A stretch of 64,000 bases of DNA from Flavobacteriales bacterium (GCA_016719225.1 JADKAN010000002.1:124001-188000), one strand, 5' to 3'; shown: positions 40,845 to 49,574, counted from the first letter of the stretch. Notes: generated by a model from the letters alone, not told the origin. Numbers and translations are program-made.

Positions 40845-42392
40845 TCACAGCGGGATGTTCCCGTGCTTTTTGCGTGGCAGCCGCTGGACCTTGTTGCGGA
40901 GCATGCGCAGCGACTCGATCACCTTGATGCGCGTCTCGGAGGGCAGGATCACTTCGTCGATGAAGCCACGGGCCGCGGCTTCGTAAGGGTTGGCGAACTT
41001 CTCCTTGTACTCGTTCTCTTTCTCCGTGAGCTTTTCAGCTGGATCTTCAGCTTTGGAGATCTCGTTGCGGAAGATGATCTCGGCGGCGCCCTTCGCGCCC
41101 ATCACAGCGATCTCCGCAGCGGGCCAGGCGAAGTTCATATCGCATCCGATGTGCTTGCTGTTCATCACATCGTACGCGCCACCGTAGGCTTTACGGGTGA
41201 TCACGGTGATGCGCGGAACGGTGGCTTCGCTGAAGGCGTAGAGCAGTTTCGCGCCATGGTCGATGATGCCGCGCCATTCCTGATCCGTCCCGGGGAGGAA
41301 GCCTGGTACGTCCACGAAGACGAGGAGCGGAATGTTGAACGCATCACAGAAACGCACGAACCGCGCGGCCTTGATCGACGCATCGATGTCCAGTACACCC
41401 GCTAGCACGGCGGGCTGGTTGGCCACACAGCCCACAACTTCACCGGCCACACGGGCAAAGCCCACCACCATGTTACGGGCGTATTCAGCATGCACTTCCA
41501 TACTGCTGTCAGGGTCGATCACCGCGTTCATCACTTCGCGGATATCGTATGGCTGATTGGGGTTCTCCGGAAGTATGGTGTCCAAGGCGGGACGGCTTTC
41601 GTCACCTGCGGTATAGGGGAATGCGGGTGCGCGTTCCTCGCAGTTGTTGGGCAGGAAGCCGACCAGTTCACGCAAGTGGTCCAAAGCCTGCAGCTCGTTC
41701 GCGGCAGTGAAGTGCGCCACGCCGCTTTTCGCCGCGTGGGTTGAGGCACCGCCGAGCTCCTCGGAGGTCACTTCCTCGTGGGTCACGGTCTTCACCACGT
41801 TGGGCCCGGTGACGAACATGTAACTGGTCCCTTCCACCATCAGCACCAGATCGGTGAGTGCGGGGCTGTAGACCGCGCCTCCGGCGCAGGGGCCCATGAT
41901 GGCACTGATCTGCGGTACCACACCGCTGGCCATCACGTTGCGGTGGAAAATGTCGGCATAGCCGCCGAGGGAGACCACGCCCTCCTGGATGCGTGCACCA
42001 CCGCTGTCATTGAGGCCGATCACTGGGCCGCCGTTGCGCATGGCGAGGTCCATGATGCGGCAGATCTTGGCGGCATGTGCTTCGGCCAGCGAGCCGCCCA
42101 GCACGGTAAAATCCTGCGAGAACACATAGACGGTGCGGCCATTGATGGTGCCGTGGCCGGTGATCACCCCGTCGCCGGGAAACACCTGCTTGTCCAATCC
42201 GAAGCTGGTGCTGCGGTGCATCACCAGCTGTCCGATCTCCTGGAAGGAACCTTCGTCCAGCAAAAGGAGCAGGCGTTCACGCGCGGTGAGCTTGCCCTTT
42301 TTATGTTGGGCCGCAACGCGTTCGTCGCCGCCGCCTTTAAGTGCCGATCCGGCTTTCTCGGCGAGTAGGTTGTAACGGTCTTGCATGGCCAT
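40845..42392 (-). CDS. Acyl-CoA carboxylase carboxyltransferase (propionyl-CoA carboxylase beta type)
   Basis: This 515-residue carboxyltransferase moves the carboxyl group from biotin to acyl-CoA, most likely propionyl-CoA giving methylmalonyl-CoA, or the beta chain of methylmalonyl-CoA decarboxylase. Visible are KLTARERLLLLLDEGSF near 35-51, the crotonase-like N-terminal half with GGSLAEAHAAKI and VIGLNDSGGARIQEGV near 117-132, and the C-terminal half with FVDVPGFLPGTDQEW. Both halves carry the acyl-CoA and biotin oxyanion Gly motifs. The start is at ATG 42392 (MAMQDRYNLL); the frame is open further upstream but without similarity. The biotin carboxylase at 151-1494 could supply the other half-reaction. 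PccB or MmdA function cannot be told apart. Confidence 0.93.
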   Translation of the reverse strand: MAMQDRYNLLAEKAGSALKGGGDERVAAQHKKGKLTARERLLLLLDEGSFQEIGQLVMHRSTSFGLDKQVFPGDGVITGHGTINGRTVYVFSQDFTVLGGSLAEAHAAKICRIMDLAMRNGGPVIGLNDSGGARIQEGVVSLGGYADIFHRNVMASGVVPQISAIMGPCAGGAVYSPALTDLVLMVEGTSYMFVTGPNVVKTVTHEEVTSEELGGASTHAAKSGVAHFTAANELQALDHLRELVGFLPNNCEERAPAFPYTAGDESRPALDTILPENPNQPYDIREVMNAVIDPDSSMEVHAEYARNMVVGFARVAGEVVGCVANQPAVLAGVLDIDASIKAARFVRFCDAFNIPLLVFVDVPGFLPGTDQEWRGIIDHGAKLLYAFSEATVPRITVITRKAYGGAYDVMNSKHIGCDMNFAWPAAEIAVMGAKGAAEIIFRNEISKAEDPAEKLTEKENEYKEKFANPYEAAARGFIDEVILPSETRIKVIESLRMLRNKVQRLPRKKHGNIPL

Positions 42393-42425
42393 GCCTTGGC
42401 GGCCCGCGTTGTTGTTGGGCCCGGC

Positions 42426-42433
42426 CAAATGTA
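42426..42433 (-). promoter_or_regulatory. -7 box TACATTTG for the acyl-CoA carboxylase gene
   Basis: On the minus strand TACATTTG is an exact TAnnTTTG match, 33 bases before the start at 42392. It supports that start codon over the upstream open frame. Confidence 0.55.
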
Positions 42434-42547
42434 GTGGTCCCTTTCCGGGTCCATGGCCGCACACTGCAGCCTGATAGCGCCTCTGCGGGCTGACGCTGCA
42501 AACTGCCAACTTCTGTCCTCCTTTCGTACGCACAAGCACAAGGCCGC

Positions 42548-42555
42548 TACATTCG
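42548..42555 (+). promoter_or_regulatory. -7 box TACATTCG for the NIT-like kinase
   Basis: The octamer ends 6 bases before the ATG at 42562, so the leader would be absent or only a few bases. It faces the carboxylase promoter on the other strand. Confidence 0.5.
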
Positions 42556-42561
42556 TGGCGC

Positions 42562-44475
42562 ATGGCCTTCCGGTTCGCCGACCTTCCCATCCGTACCAAA
42601 TTCCTGATCACGCTGGGTATCCCGGTGTTGGGTTTGGTGCTGTTGATCGGCAAGCAGGTGGATTCCAGCATGAAGCGGACGGACGTGCTGGGCTATGTGT
42701 CGTTGCAGGCGCGTAACATCCGTGTGATCGGCGATGTGGTCGATGCATTGCAGGAAGAGGGAGCAATGACCGTGGCCACGCTGGAAAAGGTGATGCCCAG
42801 CGACAATTACCTATCTGTCGCGCGGTTGAAATCCGATGGCTTCATCGCGCGGCTCAACGATCCGGAACTGCGGATCGATGCGCGTTTGCGCAGTGTTGAC
42901 GTGTTGCAGCCTTTGGTGCGCTTACGCAAACGCATCACCGGTCGGGAGATCAGTGCGAAGGAGGCGGAGGAGACCTTCCGGACCATGGAGAGCGGTTTGC
43001 TGGACAACTTGGGCCAAGTGTCCAAGCAAGCACAGGACCCGGAGACGAACAACAGGCTATTTGCGCACCAGAGCTTGGTGAATGCCAAGGATGCCTTGAG
43101 CGATGTGCGCACACGTGTTCTTCGCGGGTTGGCGGACAGCTTGCTTACCCCGTCGGACCTCGGCGAGCTGAACGAGCGGATCGCACAGTACGAAACGAAC
43201 AACCTCCTCTTCCGGCGCGATGCTTCCCCTGATGTGCTGGAATACTACCGTTCCACCTTCCAAGGTCCCGAAGTGAATTTCATGCGTTCCATGGTGGGCA
43301 CCATCCACGAAAAGGATGGCGTGGGCGGGTTGTCCACCACGCCATCGGAATGGTGGAGCCTTAGCGGCCAGGCCATGGGAAGGCTGCGGCAGGTGGAAGA
43401 GCGCTCCATCGATTCGATCATCGTGGCGAGCGAGCAGGTGTCGCACGATGCGCAATGGCGGTTGCTGCTCGTGTTGGCCGCGCTGGTGGGCGTAGTGGCC
43501 GCGGTGTTGGTGATGGCCGTGGTGCTGATGCGCGGCTTGCGCAACACGGTGAATGAAGTGACCGATGCCGCAACCTCGCTGGCGATGGGTGATGCACGCG
43601 CTCGTGTGCCGGTGGATTCCAACGACGAAGTGGGCCAGATGGCGCGGTCCTTCAATGTGATGATCGAGAACATCCGCGCGCTCTCTGCGAACGCGGATGC
43701 CATTGGCAAGGGCAACTACGACACACCGGTCTACGTACGCGGAGAACAGGATGTACTCGGGCATTCCCTTGCACGGATGCGCGATAACCTGAAGGACGCG
43801 AAGCAGCGCGACATGGAGCACAACCAAGTGCTTCAAGCCGAAAAGGAGAAGCTGGAACAGGCCAACGTCCGTATCGAAACACTGATCAAAGAGATCCACC
43901 ACCGGGTAAAGAATAACCTGCAGGTTGTGGCCAGCCTGCTGCGCCTGCAAAGTGGAACCATCGCGGACGAAAGTCTGCAGCAGGTCTTTGCGCAAAGCCA
44001 AAGCCGCGTGGCCTCCATGGCCTTGATCCACGAAAAACTCTACAAGGGGGACGACTTAGCACAGGTGGACCTGTCCAACTACATCAAGGAACTGTTCACC
44101 GAACTCATCCATTTGAACAAGGTGCGCGAGAACATCCGCTACCGCACCGCCATCGATCAGGACCTGGTGCTGGACCTGGATACCATGGTCCCGCTGGGCC
44201 TGATCCTGAACGAGCTGATCACGAACTCGTTCAAGCACGCCTTCAAGAACGGCCGTGAAGGATTCATCGACCTGCGTATCCATCGCTCCGATGGAAAACA
44301 CTTTGACCTCCACTATGCCGACAATGGCGGCGGCATCACCCCGGAGCGCGCCAACGCCGACACGGGCACCTTGGGCCGCGGTCTTATCGATAGTTTGGTG
44401 GAGCAGCTCAACGGGTTCATCACCATGGAGAGTGATGATACAGGCACTCGTTACCAGATCCGCTTTGGCGCGTGA
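42562..44475 (+). CDS. Sensor histidine kinase with NIT-like periplasmic domain, HAMP and HisKA_2
   Basis: This 637-residue kinase has a first membrane helix near 12-30 and a second near 298-324 (LLLVLAALVGVVAAVLVMAVVL). The all-helical region between (about 40-290) has the order of conserved segments seen in nitrate/nitrite-sensing (NIT) domains: LQEEGAMTVATL near 62, NRLFAHQSLVNAKDAL near 160, NNLLFRRDASPDVLEYY and FMRSMVGTIHEKDG. A HAMP domain follows (about 323-378), then the H-box IKEIHHRVKNNLQVVASLL near 442-460, and the ATPase boxes LNELITNSFKHAF and LHYADNGGGI. HisKA_2/HWE kinases often act on stress or light pathways. A NIT domain would point to sensing nitrate or nitrite, in keeping with the nitrosative cluster at 54.9-57 kb, but the similarity was judged by eye. 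Confidence 0.87.
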   Translation: MAFRFADLPIRTKFLITLGIPVLGLVLLIGKQVDSSMKRTDVLGYVSLQARNIRVIGDVVDALQEEGAMTVATLEKVMPSDNYLSVARLKSDGFIARLNDPELRIDARLRSVDVLQPLVRLRKRITGREISAKEAEETFRTMESGLLDNLGQVSKQAQDPETNNRLFAHQSLVNAKDALSDVRTRVLRGLADSLLTPSDLGELNERIAQYETNNLLFRRDASPDVLEYYRSTFQGPEVNFMRSMVGTIHEKDGVGGLSTTPSEWWSLSGQAMGRLRQVEERSIDSIIVASEQVSHDAQWRLLLVLAALVGVVAAVLVMAVVLMRGLRNTVNEVTDAATSLAMGDARARVPVDSNDEVGQMARSFNVMIENIRALSANADAIGKGNYDTPVYVRGEQDVLGHSLARMRDNLKDAKQRDMEHNQVLQAEKEKLEQANVRIETLIKEIHHRVKNNLQVVASLLRLQSGTIADESLQQVFAQSQSRVASMALIHEKLYKGDDLAQVDLSNYIKELFTELIHLNKVRENIRYRTAIDQDLVLDLDTMVPLGLILNELITNSFKHAFKNGREGFIDLRIHRSDGKHFDLHYADNGGGITPERANADTGTLGRGLIDSLVEQLNGFITMESDDTGTRYQIRFGA

Positions 44476-44540
44476 CCCCGGTCCGCATTAGGGAACATAA
44501 CACACCGCATTCCATAGCTTTCCACCAAGCCCCGACCAAC

Positions 44541-44903
44541 ATGCTCCGCACTCCCTTTTTCCTCCTAGCAGCGGTCCTTTCCGCTCTGGTCTTTGCGCAG
44601 GACTGCACGGCTGATATTGAGTCCGTGGCGGGTCAGGTCGGTGAAGCGGTGGTATTCTGCGGAACGCCGTCGGAAGTGCGGTCATCCGGCAAAGCGGACG
44701 GTCCGGTCTACCTCAATTTCGGCGGTAGTTTCCCGGATATGGCTTTTTCCGTGGTGATCTTCAGCGACGTTGCGGGCACCGAACGCGATGCCTTGGTAAA
44801 GCGGTTCACTGGCAAGCAAGTGCGCGTTAGCGGAATGGTGATGGACCGGAACGGCAAGCCTCAGCTGATCCTGCGGGACCTGCACGACTTGGAGGAACAA
44901 TAG
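44541..44903 (+). CDS. Small exported protein, OB-fold-like
   Basis: This 120-residue protein has a signal peptide (about 1-21, FFLLAAVLSALVFAQ) and a mature domain beginning DCTADIESVAGQVGEAVVFCG. Its pattern of strands (PVYLNFGGSFPDMAFSVVIF, QVRVSGMVMDRNGKPQLIL) resembles small OB-fold proteins that bind nucleic acid or oligosaccharide. Two Cys (near 23 and 39) could form a disulphide. It follows the NIT-like kinase by 65 bases and is probably co-transcribed; the start at ATG 44541 is set by the signal peptide. Confidence 0.65.
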   Translation: MLRTPFFLLAAVLSALVFAQDCTADIESVAGQVGEAVVFCGTPSEVRSSGKADGPVYLNFGGSFPDMAFSVVIFSDVAGTERDALVKRFTGKQVRVSGMVMDRNGKPQLILRDLHDLEEQ

Positions 44904-44961
44904 ATCGGAAGCGGTCGGGCCCCGATTCAACACCACTTGGACGCACTCATCCCCCGCGCGG

Positions 44962-45714
44962 CTATCCCTCGGCCAAGGCCGCCTCCACTTCTTCGCTCAT
45001 CTCCATGTTGTGATACACGGTGTTCACGTCCTCATCCTCTTCCAGCAGGTCGATCAGCTTCATCACGTTGCGCGCGGTGTCCAGATCCACCGGGTGGGTG
45101 CTGAGGGGGAACCGCTTGAGCTCGGCGATCTTGGGGATGATGCCCAATTCGTCCAGTTTGTGCTGGATGGTGCCGAATTCAGTGTAGGGGGCTAAGATGA
45201 TGAAGCCCTCCTCGTCGTGTATCACGTCGTCCGCGCCAGCATCGATGCAGGCCATCTCGAATTCGTCCCCATCCATGCCCTTCAGCGAGGCCCGTTCCAC
45301 GATGAACTCGGCCTTGCGCTCGAAAACGTGGGCGAGCGAGCCCAGTGTGCCAAGGGCGCTGTCACACTTGTTGAAGAAGCTTCGAACGTTGGCGACGGTG
45401 CGGGTGGTATTGTTGGTGGCGGTCTCCACGAAGATGGCCACGCCACCCGGTGCATAACCCTCGTAGTTCATCTCCGAGTAATCGGCCTCATTTCCACCGG
45501 CGGCCTTCTTGATGGCGCGGTCGATAATGTCCTTGGGCATGTTCATGCCCTTGGCGTTCTGGATCGCCACCTTCAGGCGGTGGTTGGAATCCGGGCTCGG
45601 TCCGGCGGCCTTCACCGCCATGGCGATCTCCTTGCCGATGCGGGTGAAAAGCTTGCTCAGCTTGGCGTTGCGTGCGAAGATCCGGTGCTTGCGCTTCTCG
45701 AAAACCCGTCCCAT
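44962..45714 (-). CDS. yebC: YebC/PmpR family (TACO1-type) regulator
   Basis: YebC proteins bind nucleic acids; recent work on the family links some members to translation of polyproline stretches, and others act as transcription regulators. The 250 residues start with MGRVFEKRKHRIFARNAK and contain the family hallmark FTRIGKEIAMAVKAAGPSPD near 22-41. NMPKDIIDRAIKKA near 56-69, YEGYAPGGVAIFVE and EDVNTVYHNMEM near the end are also typical. ATG 45714 is the family's usual start; a frame open to 45789 adds a 25-residue tail of unlikely composition. It appears to form its own unit. Confidence 0.95.
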   Translation of the reverse strand: MGRVFEKRKHRIFARNAKLSKLFTRIGKEIAMAVKAAGPSPDSNHRLKVAIQNAKGMNMPKDIIDRAIKKAAGGNEADYSEMNYEGYAPGGVAIFVETATNNTTRTVANVRSFFNKCDSALGTLGSLAHVFERKAEFIVERASLKGMDGDEFEMACIDAGADDVIHDEEGFIILAPYTEFGTIQHKLDELGIIPKIAELKRFPLSTHPVDLDTARNVMKLIDLLEEDEDVNTVYHNMEMSEEVEAALAEG

Positions 45715-45765
45715 GGTGCTGGTGTTTGATGTAGGTGTGCGGCACACGGTGCGCCGACGACGCCG

Positions 45766-45773
45766 CAAAAATA
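45766..45773 (-). promoter_or_regulatory. -7 box TATTTTTG for yebC
   Basis: On the minus strand TATTTTTG is an exact TAnnTTTG match, 51 bases before the start codon at 45714. It supports the shorter start. Confidence 0.5.
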
Positions 45774-45847
45774 GGCAGGGCCGCCGCAAGCGCGACGGCC
45801 CTGCACGGGCGGGTTGCGAACTGTTTCCCCTCGTCGCGTGCCCGCTG

Positions 45848-46834
45848 TCAGTTGAAGCCGATCAGTGTGATGCCCACATTCAGCGCCCTGAGGTCGGGTG
45901 CGGTGCCCTCCTCGAACATCGGTGTCAGCGCATATTCCGCAAAGAGGTTCAAGGGCCCATAACCGATCTGGGCGCGCGCGGCCAAACGGTAGGGCAGCAG
46001 GTTATAATCGTCCTTGATCCGTTGCTTCACCGTGTGTCCGCCTTCGTTGTACTTCTGCTTGTACATGGTGTCAAAGAGCCAGCTGCCCACCACCCCCGCG
46101 GCGATGTGGAAGTTGTTGTCCCGGTTGAACGCCTTAGGGTCCGCGGCCAGTGCAGTGGCATCGGCCGGCAAGCGCGCGGACTTGGTGTTGAACTCCAGCA
46201 TCAGCGGCACACGCAGGCCGATCTGGCGCAGTTTGTTCTTGCGCAGGTCGGGGCTCTCCATGGCCACAGCGTAAGTGCTGTCGCCGTTGAAGAGCAGCGT
46301 GTTGTTCTCGCTGAGCTTGTAGCTGTCGAACTCGATGCCGAGCCCGGTGAACAGGCCGATGTGGTTGGAGCCGAATTCCCATTTGCGCTCCATGAAGTTG
46401 ATGGCGAAGAAGCGGCTGCGTGCGTTGTTCAGCTGTAGCGGTCCGCTTTCCGGCCCGTCACCGATACGGCCGTCCGCGGTCACGAAGCTGTTGATACCGA
46501 ATTCCAGACCGGCCCAATAGCAGAAGAGGTTGCGGCGCTCGCGCTTCAGGTCTTCCAGTTTGCTTTCGAAGGTCTCCGTAGTATCGATGCCTATGCGTGG
46601 TGTAGTGATGATGCGGATCAATCTCCGTTTTGAGGTGATGCGGATGGTATCGCCTTTTTGCGTCTTGCTGGTGTCCATGTTCTCCACTTTTATCTTCATG
46701 CCATCCGTGCCCGCCGTTAAGGAAAGCGTGTGCCGGTCCGGCTGGACCTCCGGGATGGTAGGCGGAATGCTGTCCTGCTGGGCCATGCCGGCGAAGGGGA
46801 GCAACAGCAGGGAGAAGAGGATCGGGGCTTTCAT
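45848..46834 (-). CDS. Predicted outer-membrane beta-barrel protein
   Basis: This 328-residue protein has a signal peptide (about 1-18, FSLLLLPFAGMAQ), then a linker and an acidic/basic stretch with KRRLIRIITTPRIGIDTTETF near 88-108. The barrel-like C-terminal part has alternating strands with aromatic girdles (FLFCYWAGLEFG-type, NLFCYWAGLEFGINSF near 132). The last strand ends NVGITLIGFN, where the penultimate residue is Phe. No family is assigned; Bacteroidota have many such porin-like proteins. It is separated from the 46965-47342 gene by the terminator at 46910-46941. Confidence 0.72.
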   Translation of the reverse strand: MKAPILFSLLLLPFAGMAQQDSIPPTIPEVQPDRHTLSLTAGTDGMKIKVENMDTSKTQKGDTIRITSKRRLIRIITTPRIGIDTTETFESKLEDLKRERRNLFCYWAGLEFGINSFVTADGRIGDGPESGPLQLNNARSRFFAINFMERKWEFGSNHIGLFTGLGIEFDSYKLSENNTLLFNGDSTYAVAMESPDLRKNKLRQIGLRVPLMLEFNTKSARLPADATALAADPKAFNRDNNFHIAAGVVGSWLFDTMYKQKYNEGGHTVKQRIKDDYNLLPYRLAARAQIGYGPLNLFAEYALTPMFEEGTAPDLRALNVGITLIGFN

Positions 46835-46909
46835 TTTCGGTCAGTTTGAGAGTAGGACGGCAAGCCTTCCGGTTTGTTACAGGTGAAATGCTGCGGCTAT
46901 GTAAAAAAT

Positions 46910-46941
46910 GAAGCCCCTTGACCGAAAGGTCAAAGGGCTTC
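46910..46941 (-). terminator. Strong rho-independent terminator on the minus strand
   Basis: The stem pairs 46910-46923 (gaagccccttgacc) with 46928-46941 (ggtcaaagggcttc), one mismatch in 14, around a gaaa loop. On the minus strand the stem is followed by six T's (46903-46908). It lies 24 bases beyond the stop of the gene at 46965-47342 and separates it from the barrel gene. Confidence 0.8.
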
Positions 46942-46964
46942 GGCCGGAATGCCGCGGTCCGGCT

Positions 46965-47342
46965 TCATTCAGGGCGAAAGGTGAAGCGGACGTGCGAAGT
47001 GTTCCATAGCCCGGAAGGATTGGCCCCCACTTGGATGCGTGCCAGTTTGCCGATCACATAAGCGCGCAGTTGATCGTTCAATGAACCGGCATACACCACA
47101 ACCACTTTTCCCTCGGTGTTCACCACGTACGCCACGTCCACGGTGCCATACATCTCTTTGGCATCACCGGACAGCGGGAAAATGACAAAGCGATCGATCT
47201 GGTGTTTCACCGCGCGCTCCATGTCCACATTCGCGGCCGCGGGCATGATGAATTCCGGTTCGTTGCCTGGGGCCGCACGCATGGCGGTCGAGGCGACCAA
47301 TAGGCACAAGGCCAAGATGTAGCGGGAGGTCAAGTTTTTCAT
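46965..47342 (-). CDS. Small exported protein, TonB-related C-terminal-like
   Basis: This 125-residue protein has a signal peptide (about 1-23, ILALCLLVASTAMRA) and a mature domain with VKHQIDRFVIFPLSGDAKEM near 43-62, then VDVAYVVNTEGKVVVVYAG near 67-85. This pattern of one long strand followed by a hairpin recalls the TonB C-terminal domain or the related energy-transducer-like periplasmic domains common in Bacteroidota, though it lacks a membrane anchor. It ends in RFTFRPE. It stands alone, with a strong terminator after it. The start at ATG 47342 gives the best signal peptide. Confidence 0.65.
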   Translation of the reverse strand: MKNLTSRYILALCLLVASTAMRAAPGNEPEFIMPAAANVDMERAVKHQIDRFVIFPLSGDAKEMYGTVDVAYVVNTEGKVVVVYAGSLNDQLRAYVIGKLARIQVGANPSGLWNTSHVRFTFRPE

Positions 47343-47509
47343 GGTGGTGTTCTTTTGGCCTGTGGCCGTGGTTGTTTGCCATAGGACAGTATGAACCGCC
47401 AGGATGTTACAGCTACCACGCGTAAAAATGGATGGCCGGTAAAATGGCGTTGTTGGGCGGCCGCCAAAAGCGTAGCCCATGGAATTCAGGAACAGTGTGA
47501 ATTGAAATT

Positions 47510-47535
47510 CTTGGCGCTCTTCGCGTCCTAGCGGT
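47510..47535 (+). repeat. Intergenic repeat of the 'ttgcgctcttcgcgtcctagcggt' type
   Basis: The bases cttggcgctcttcgcgtcct plus agcggt resemble a short sequence seen again, in looser form, at 62461-62490 and 62573-62606. It lies in the 268-base gap (47343-47610) between a small exported-protein gene and the anti-sigma-like gene; nothing else was seen there. Confidence 0.45.
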
Positions 47536-47610
47536 GGGCTTCGCGTACGTGCAAGGGTTCCAGCAACCTCTACATCGGCGCGTCAGCACCTTCGCGGTGA
47601 ACAACCAGGA

Positions 47611-48984
47611 TCAGCGGCCGCGGCTGGCGCTGATGGACAAGTTCCGCCCCAGCCGCAACTGGAAGCGTTCACTGCTACCGTTGTTCTCCACTTTCACGCC
47701 ACCCTGCCCGCCGGTCAATGCGCCAACGGCCTTATTGGCCAATGCCATTGCATCGCTGCCGTCCAGCAACGCTTTACGCTGTGGTGTTTCCAACACTTCG
47801 CCACGCACCGTGTTCGCTACGAACGTGCCAAGAGATTGGCTGGTGCCGCGCGTATCCGCGAACGCCAACACCTCATTGTCCTCGGGAATGGCCGTGGCTG
47901 TGGCAGGTGTTCCAGGCTTCGGGCTTTCCGGCTTCTGGGCCAGTTCCGGAGATGTAGCCTGTGGAACGTCGCGTACTTTTTGAAGCTCCGGCTTACGTAT
48001 CGGAATGGCACTCGGGGCTACGGGCAGTTGGGCAAGTGCAGGGGCTGTGGGTTGAACAACATTCGGCAATGGGGTTGGCTTTTTCGTTCCCGGATCCTTG
48101 CCTGGCCGGGTGGGAGAAGCCCCGTTCGGAATGGCCACTGGGGTCTTGCCGGTGGTTGCTTCCTTGGTGCCGGTTCCAGCAGCATTGGTCACGCCCGTGC
48201 GATGCGCTTCGGGATCTTCCGTCGCGGTTTGCGTGTTTATCGGTTTTTCAATGCTGGCGACATCTTGGCGCTCCTCCGGGTTTTCGCGCAACAGCCACCA
48301 TCCCATCCCCAAGAGCAGTGCTATGCTCGCAGCCGCGGCAAGCCGCGACCACAGGACGACCACACGGACGTTGCGCTTTTTCAGTTGCTCCTTGCCTATG
48401 AAGATCACTGGAGCAGGCACTGTACGCGTGGCCGCAACGAGCATTTGTTCGCGGCGCGCATGAGCATCTTCCGCTACGAAAAGGTCCAAGGCGCGCTGTT
48501 GGTCAGCGCTCAGGTCACCTTCGATCGCTGCGATCAAAAAGTCGGTCAACCGGTATGCGTCGGGCATTCCCTTGGGCGGGAAATGGCGTTCAAGCGTTTC
48601 CTTTTCAGTGAACGGGACAGCATCGGCGGGCAGCTTCGCCAGCGCCATCAACCCTGCTTGCCTTCCGGCCTCCGGATGTTCGTAGAGGTAGCGCTCCAAC
48701 TGAATATTCTGTTCAGTACCTAAGTCCATTTCCAAACGTGCAACGAGGAAGTCGTCCAAGCGAGCGGCATCCGGGGCACCGGTGGGTGGATATGCTTTGC
48801 GCAGCAGGTCCTTCAGCGGGAATTCAACCCCTTCACCGTCCACGGCTGGCAGGCTATCCAAGCTGATGGAAAGGTCCGGATTGTCCGCAAGGAAAGCATC
48901 GAGCAAGGTTTCCTGCACAACGGAAAGCCGGCCCTCCAAGCGGTCCAGCAACCAAGCTTCATATGTGTCCCGGTCCAATGTCAT
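47611..48984 (-). CDS. Probable anti-sigma factor with three tandem N-terminal modules
   Basis: This 457-residue protein has one membrane helix near 207-232 (VVVLWSRLAAAASIALLLG). The cytoplasmic part before it repeats a unit of about 70 residues three times: residues 1-72, 73-142 and 143-205. Units 1 and 2 end in PPTGAPDAARLDDFL and PPKGMPDAYRLTDFL, exactly 70 residues apart, and each unit begins with a helix pair like LLDRLEGRLSVVQETLLDAF. The outside part (233-457) is Pro-, Thr- and Ala-rich. The 4-base overlap with an ECF sigma gene argues strongly for anti-sigma function. No zinc-binding Cys/His set of the zf-HC2 type is visible. Confidence 0.75.
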   Translation of the reverse strand: MTLDRDTYEAWLLDRLEGRLSVVQETLLDAFLADNPDLSISLDSLPAVDGEGVEFPLKDLLRKAYPPTGAPDAARLDDFLVARLEMDLGTEQNIQLERYLYEHPEAGRQAGLMALAKLPADAVPFTEKETLERHFPPKGMPDAYRLTDFLIAAIEGDLSADQQRALDLFVAEDAHARREQMLVAATRTVPAPVIFIGKEQLKKRNVRVVVLWSRLAAAASIALLLGMGWWLLRENPEERQDVASIEKPINTQTATEDPEAHRTGVTNAAGTGTKEATTGKTPVAIPNGASPTRPGKDPGTKKPTPLPNVVQPTAPALAQLPVAPSAIPIRKPELQKVRDVPQATSPELAQKPESPKPGTPATATAIPEDNEVLAFADTRGTSQSLGTFVANTVRGEVLETPQRKALLDGSDAMALANKAVGALTGGQGGVKVENNGSSERFQLRLGRNLSISASRGR

Positions 48985-49466
48985 AGTACGTTCTCCAAGC
49001 TGCCGATGTAGTCCTTCAACGCGGTGCGTCCGCGATAGATGTACACCTTCACCTGGGTAATGTTCAATTGCGTCAGGTCCGCGATCTCCTCATAACTGTA
49101 TCCTTCCAGGTCCCGCAAGAGCACAACGCTGCGTTGCATCTCGGGCAGCGTTGCCAATGCGGCGTCCAGCACTTCTTTCAGGTCCGGCTGGGCTTGGCTG
49201 CCCCACTGCAGGTTCGTGTGCTTCTCCTCCATGCGCGTGCTGCGCGAACCTTTCCGGACTTCATCCACCATAATGTGGTGCGCCGTGGTGAAGAGGTAGC
49301 TCTTGGCCTTCGTTCCGTCCACCTCTTCCACTTTCTGCCAGAGCCGGGCAAAACTTTCCTGCACCACGTCCTTGGCCCGGTCCATGTCGCGCAGGTGCTT
49401 CACCGCGAAGCGGTAGATGCCGTCCGCATGCTGGTCCACGGCGCTGTTGTAATCGGTGAGGTTCAC
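48981..49466 (-). CDS. ECF-type RNA polymerase sigma factor
   Basis: This 161-residue sigma-70 family protein has region 2 with HLRDMDRAKDVVQESFARLW near 25-44 and KSYLFTTAHHIMVDEVRKG near 58-76. Region 4 reads LRDLEGYSYEEIADLTQLNI near 121-140, then TQVKVYIYRGRTALKDYIG. It lacks regions 1 and 3, as expected for the extracytoplasmic-function group. The probable anti-sigma gene overlaps its stop by 4 bases, so the two are made together. Its targets are unknown; the neighbouring outer-membrane genes are natural candidates. Confidence 0.93.
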   Translation of the reverse strand: MNLTDYNSAVDQHADGIYRFAVKHLRDMDRAKDVVQESFARLWQKVEEVDGTKAKSYLFTTAHHIMVDEVRKGSRSTRMEEKHTNLQWGSQAQPDLKEVLDAALATLPEMQRSVVLLRDLEGYSYEEIADLTQLNITQVKVYIYRGRTALKDYIGSLENVL

Positions 49467-49566
49467 GGGGAAACGTGTTCTTATGCGTGTGACGGCCTCA
49501 CGATGCGAAAGTTACAGCCGACGCGAAAAACATTTGCCAAGTGACTGGCCGCACCTGGGGGGCGTG

Positions 49567-49574
49567 TACATTCG
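49567..49574 (+). promoter_or_regulatory. -7 box TACATTCG before the T9SS cargo gene
   Basis: The octamer TACATTCG lies 65 bases before the ATG at 49640, in the 173-base gap after the divergent sigma factor start. It supports transcription of the T9SS cargo gene from here. Confidence 0.4.
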
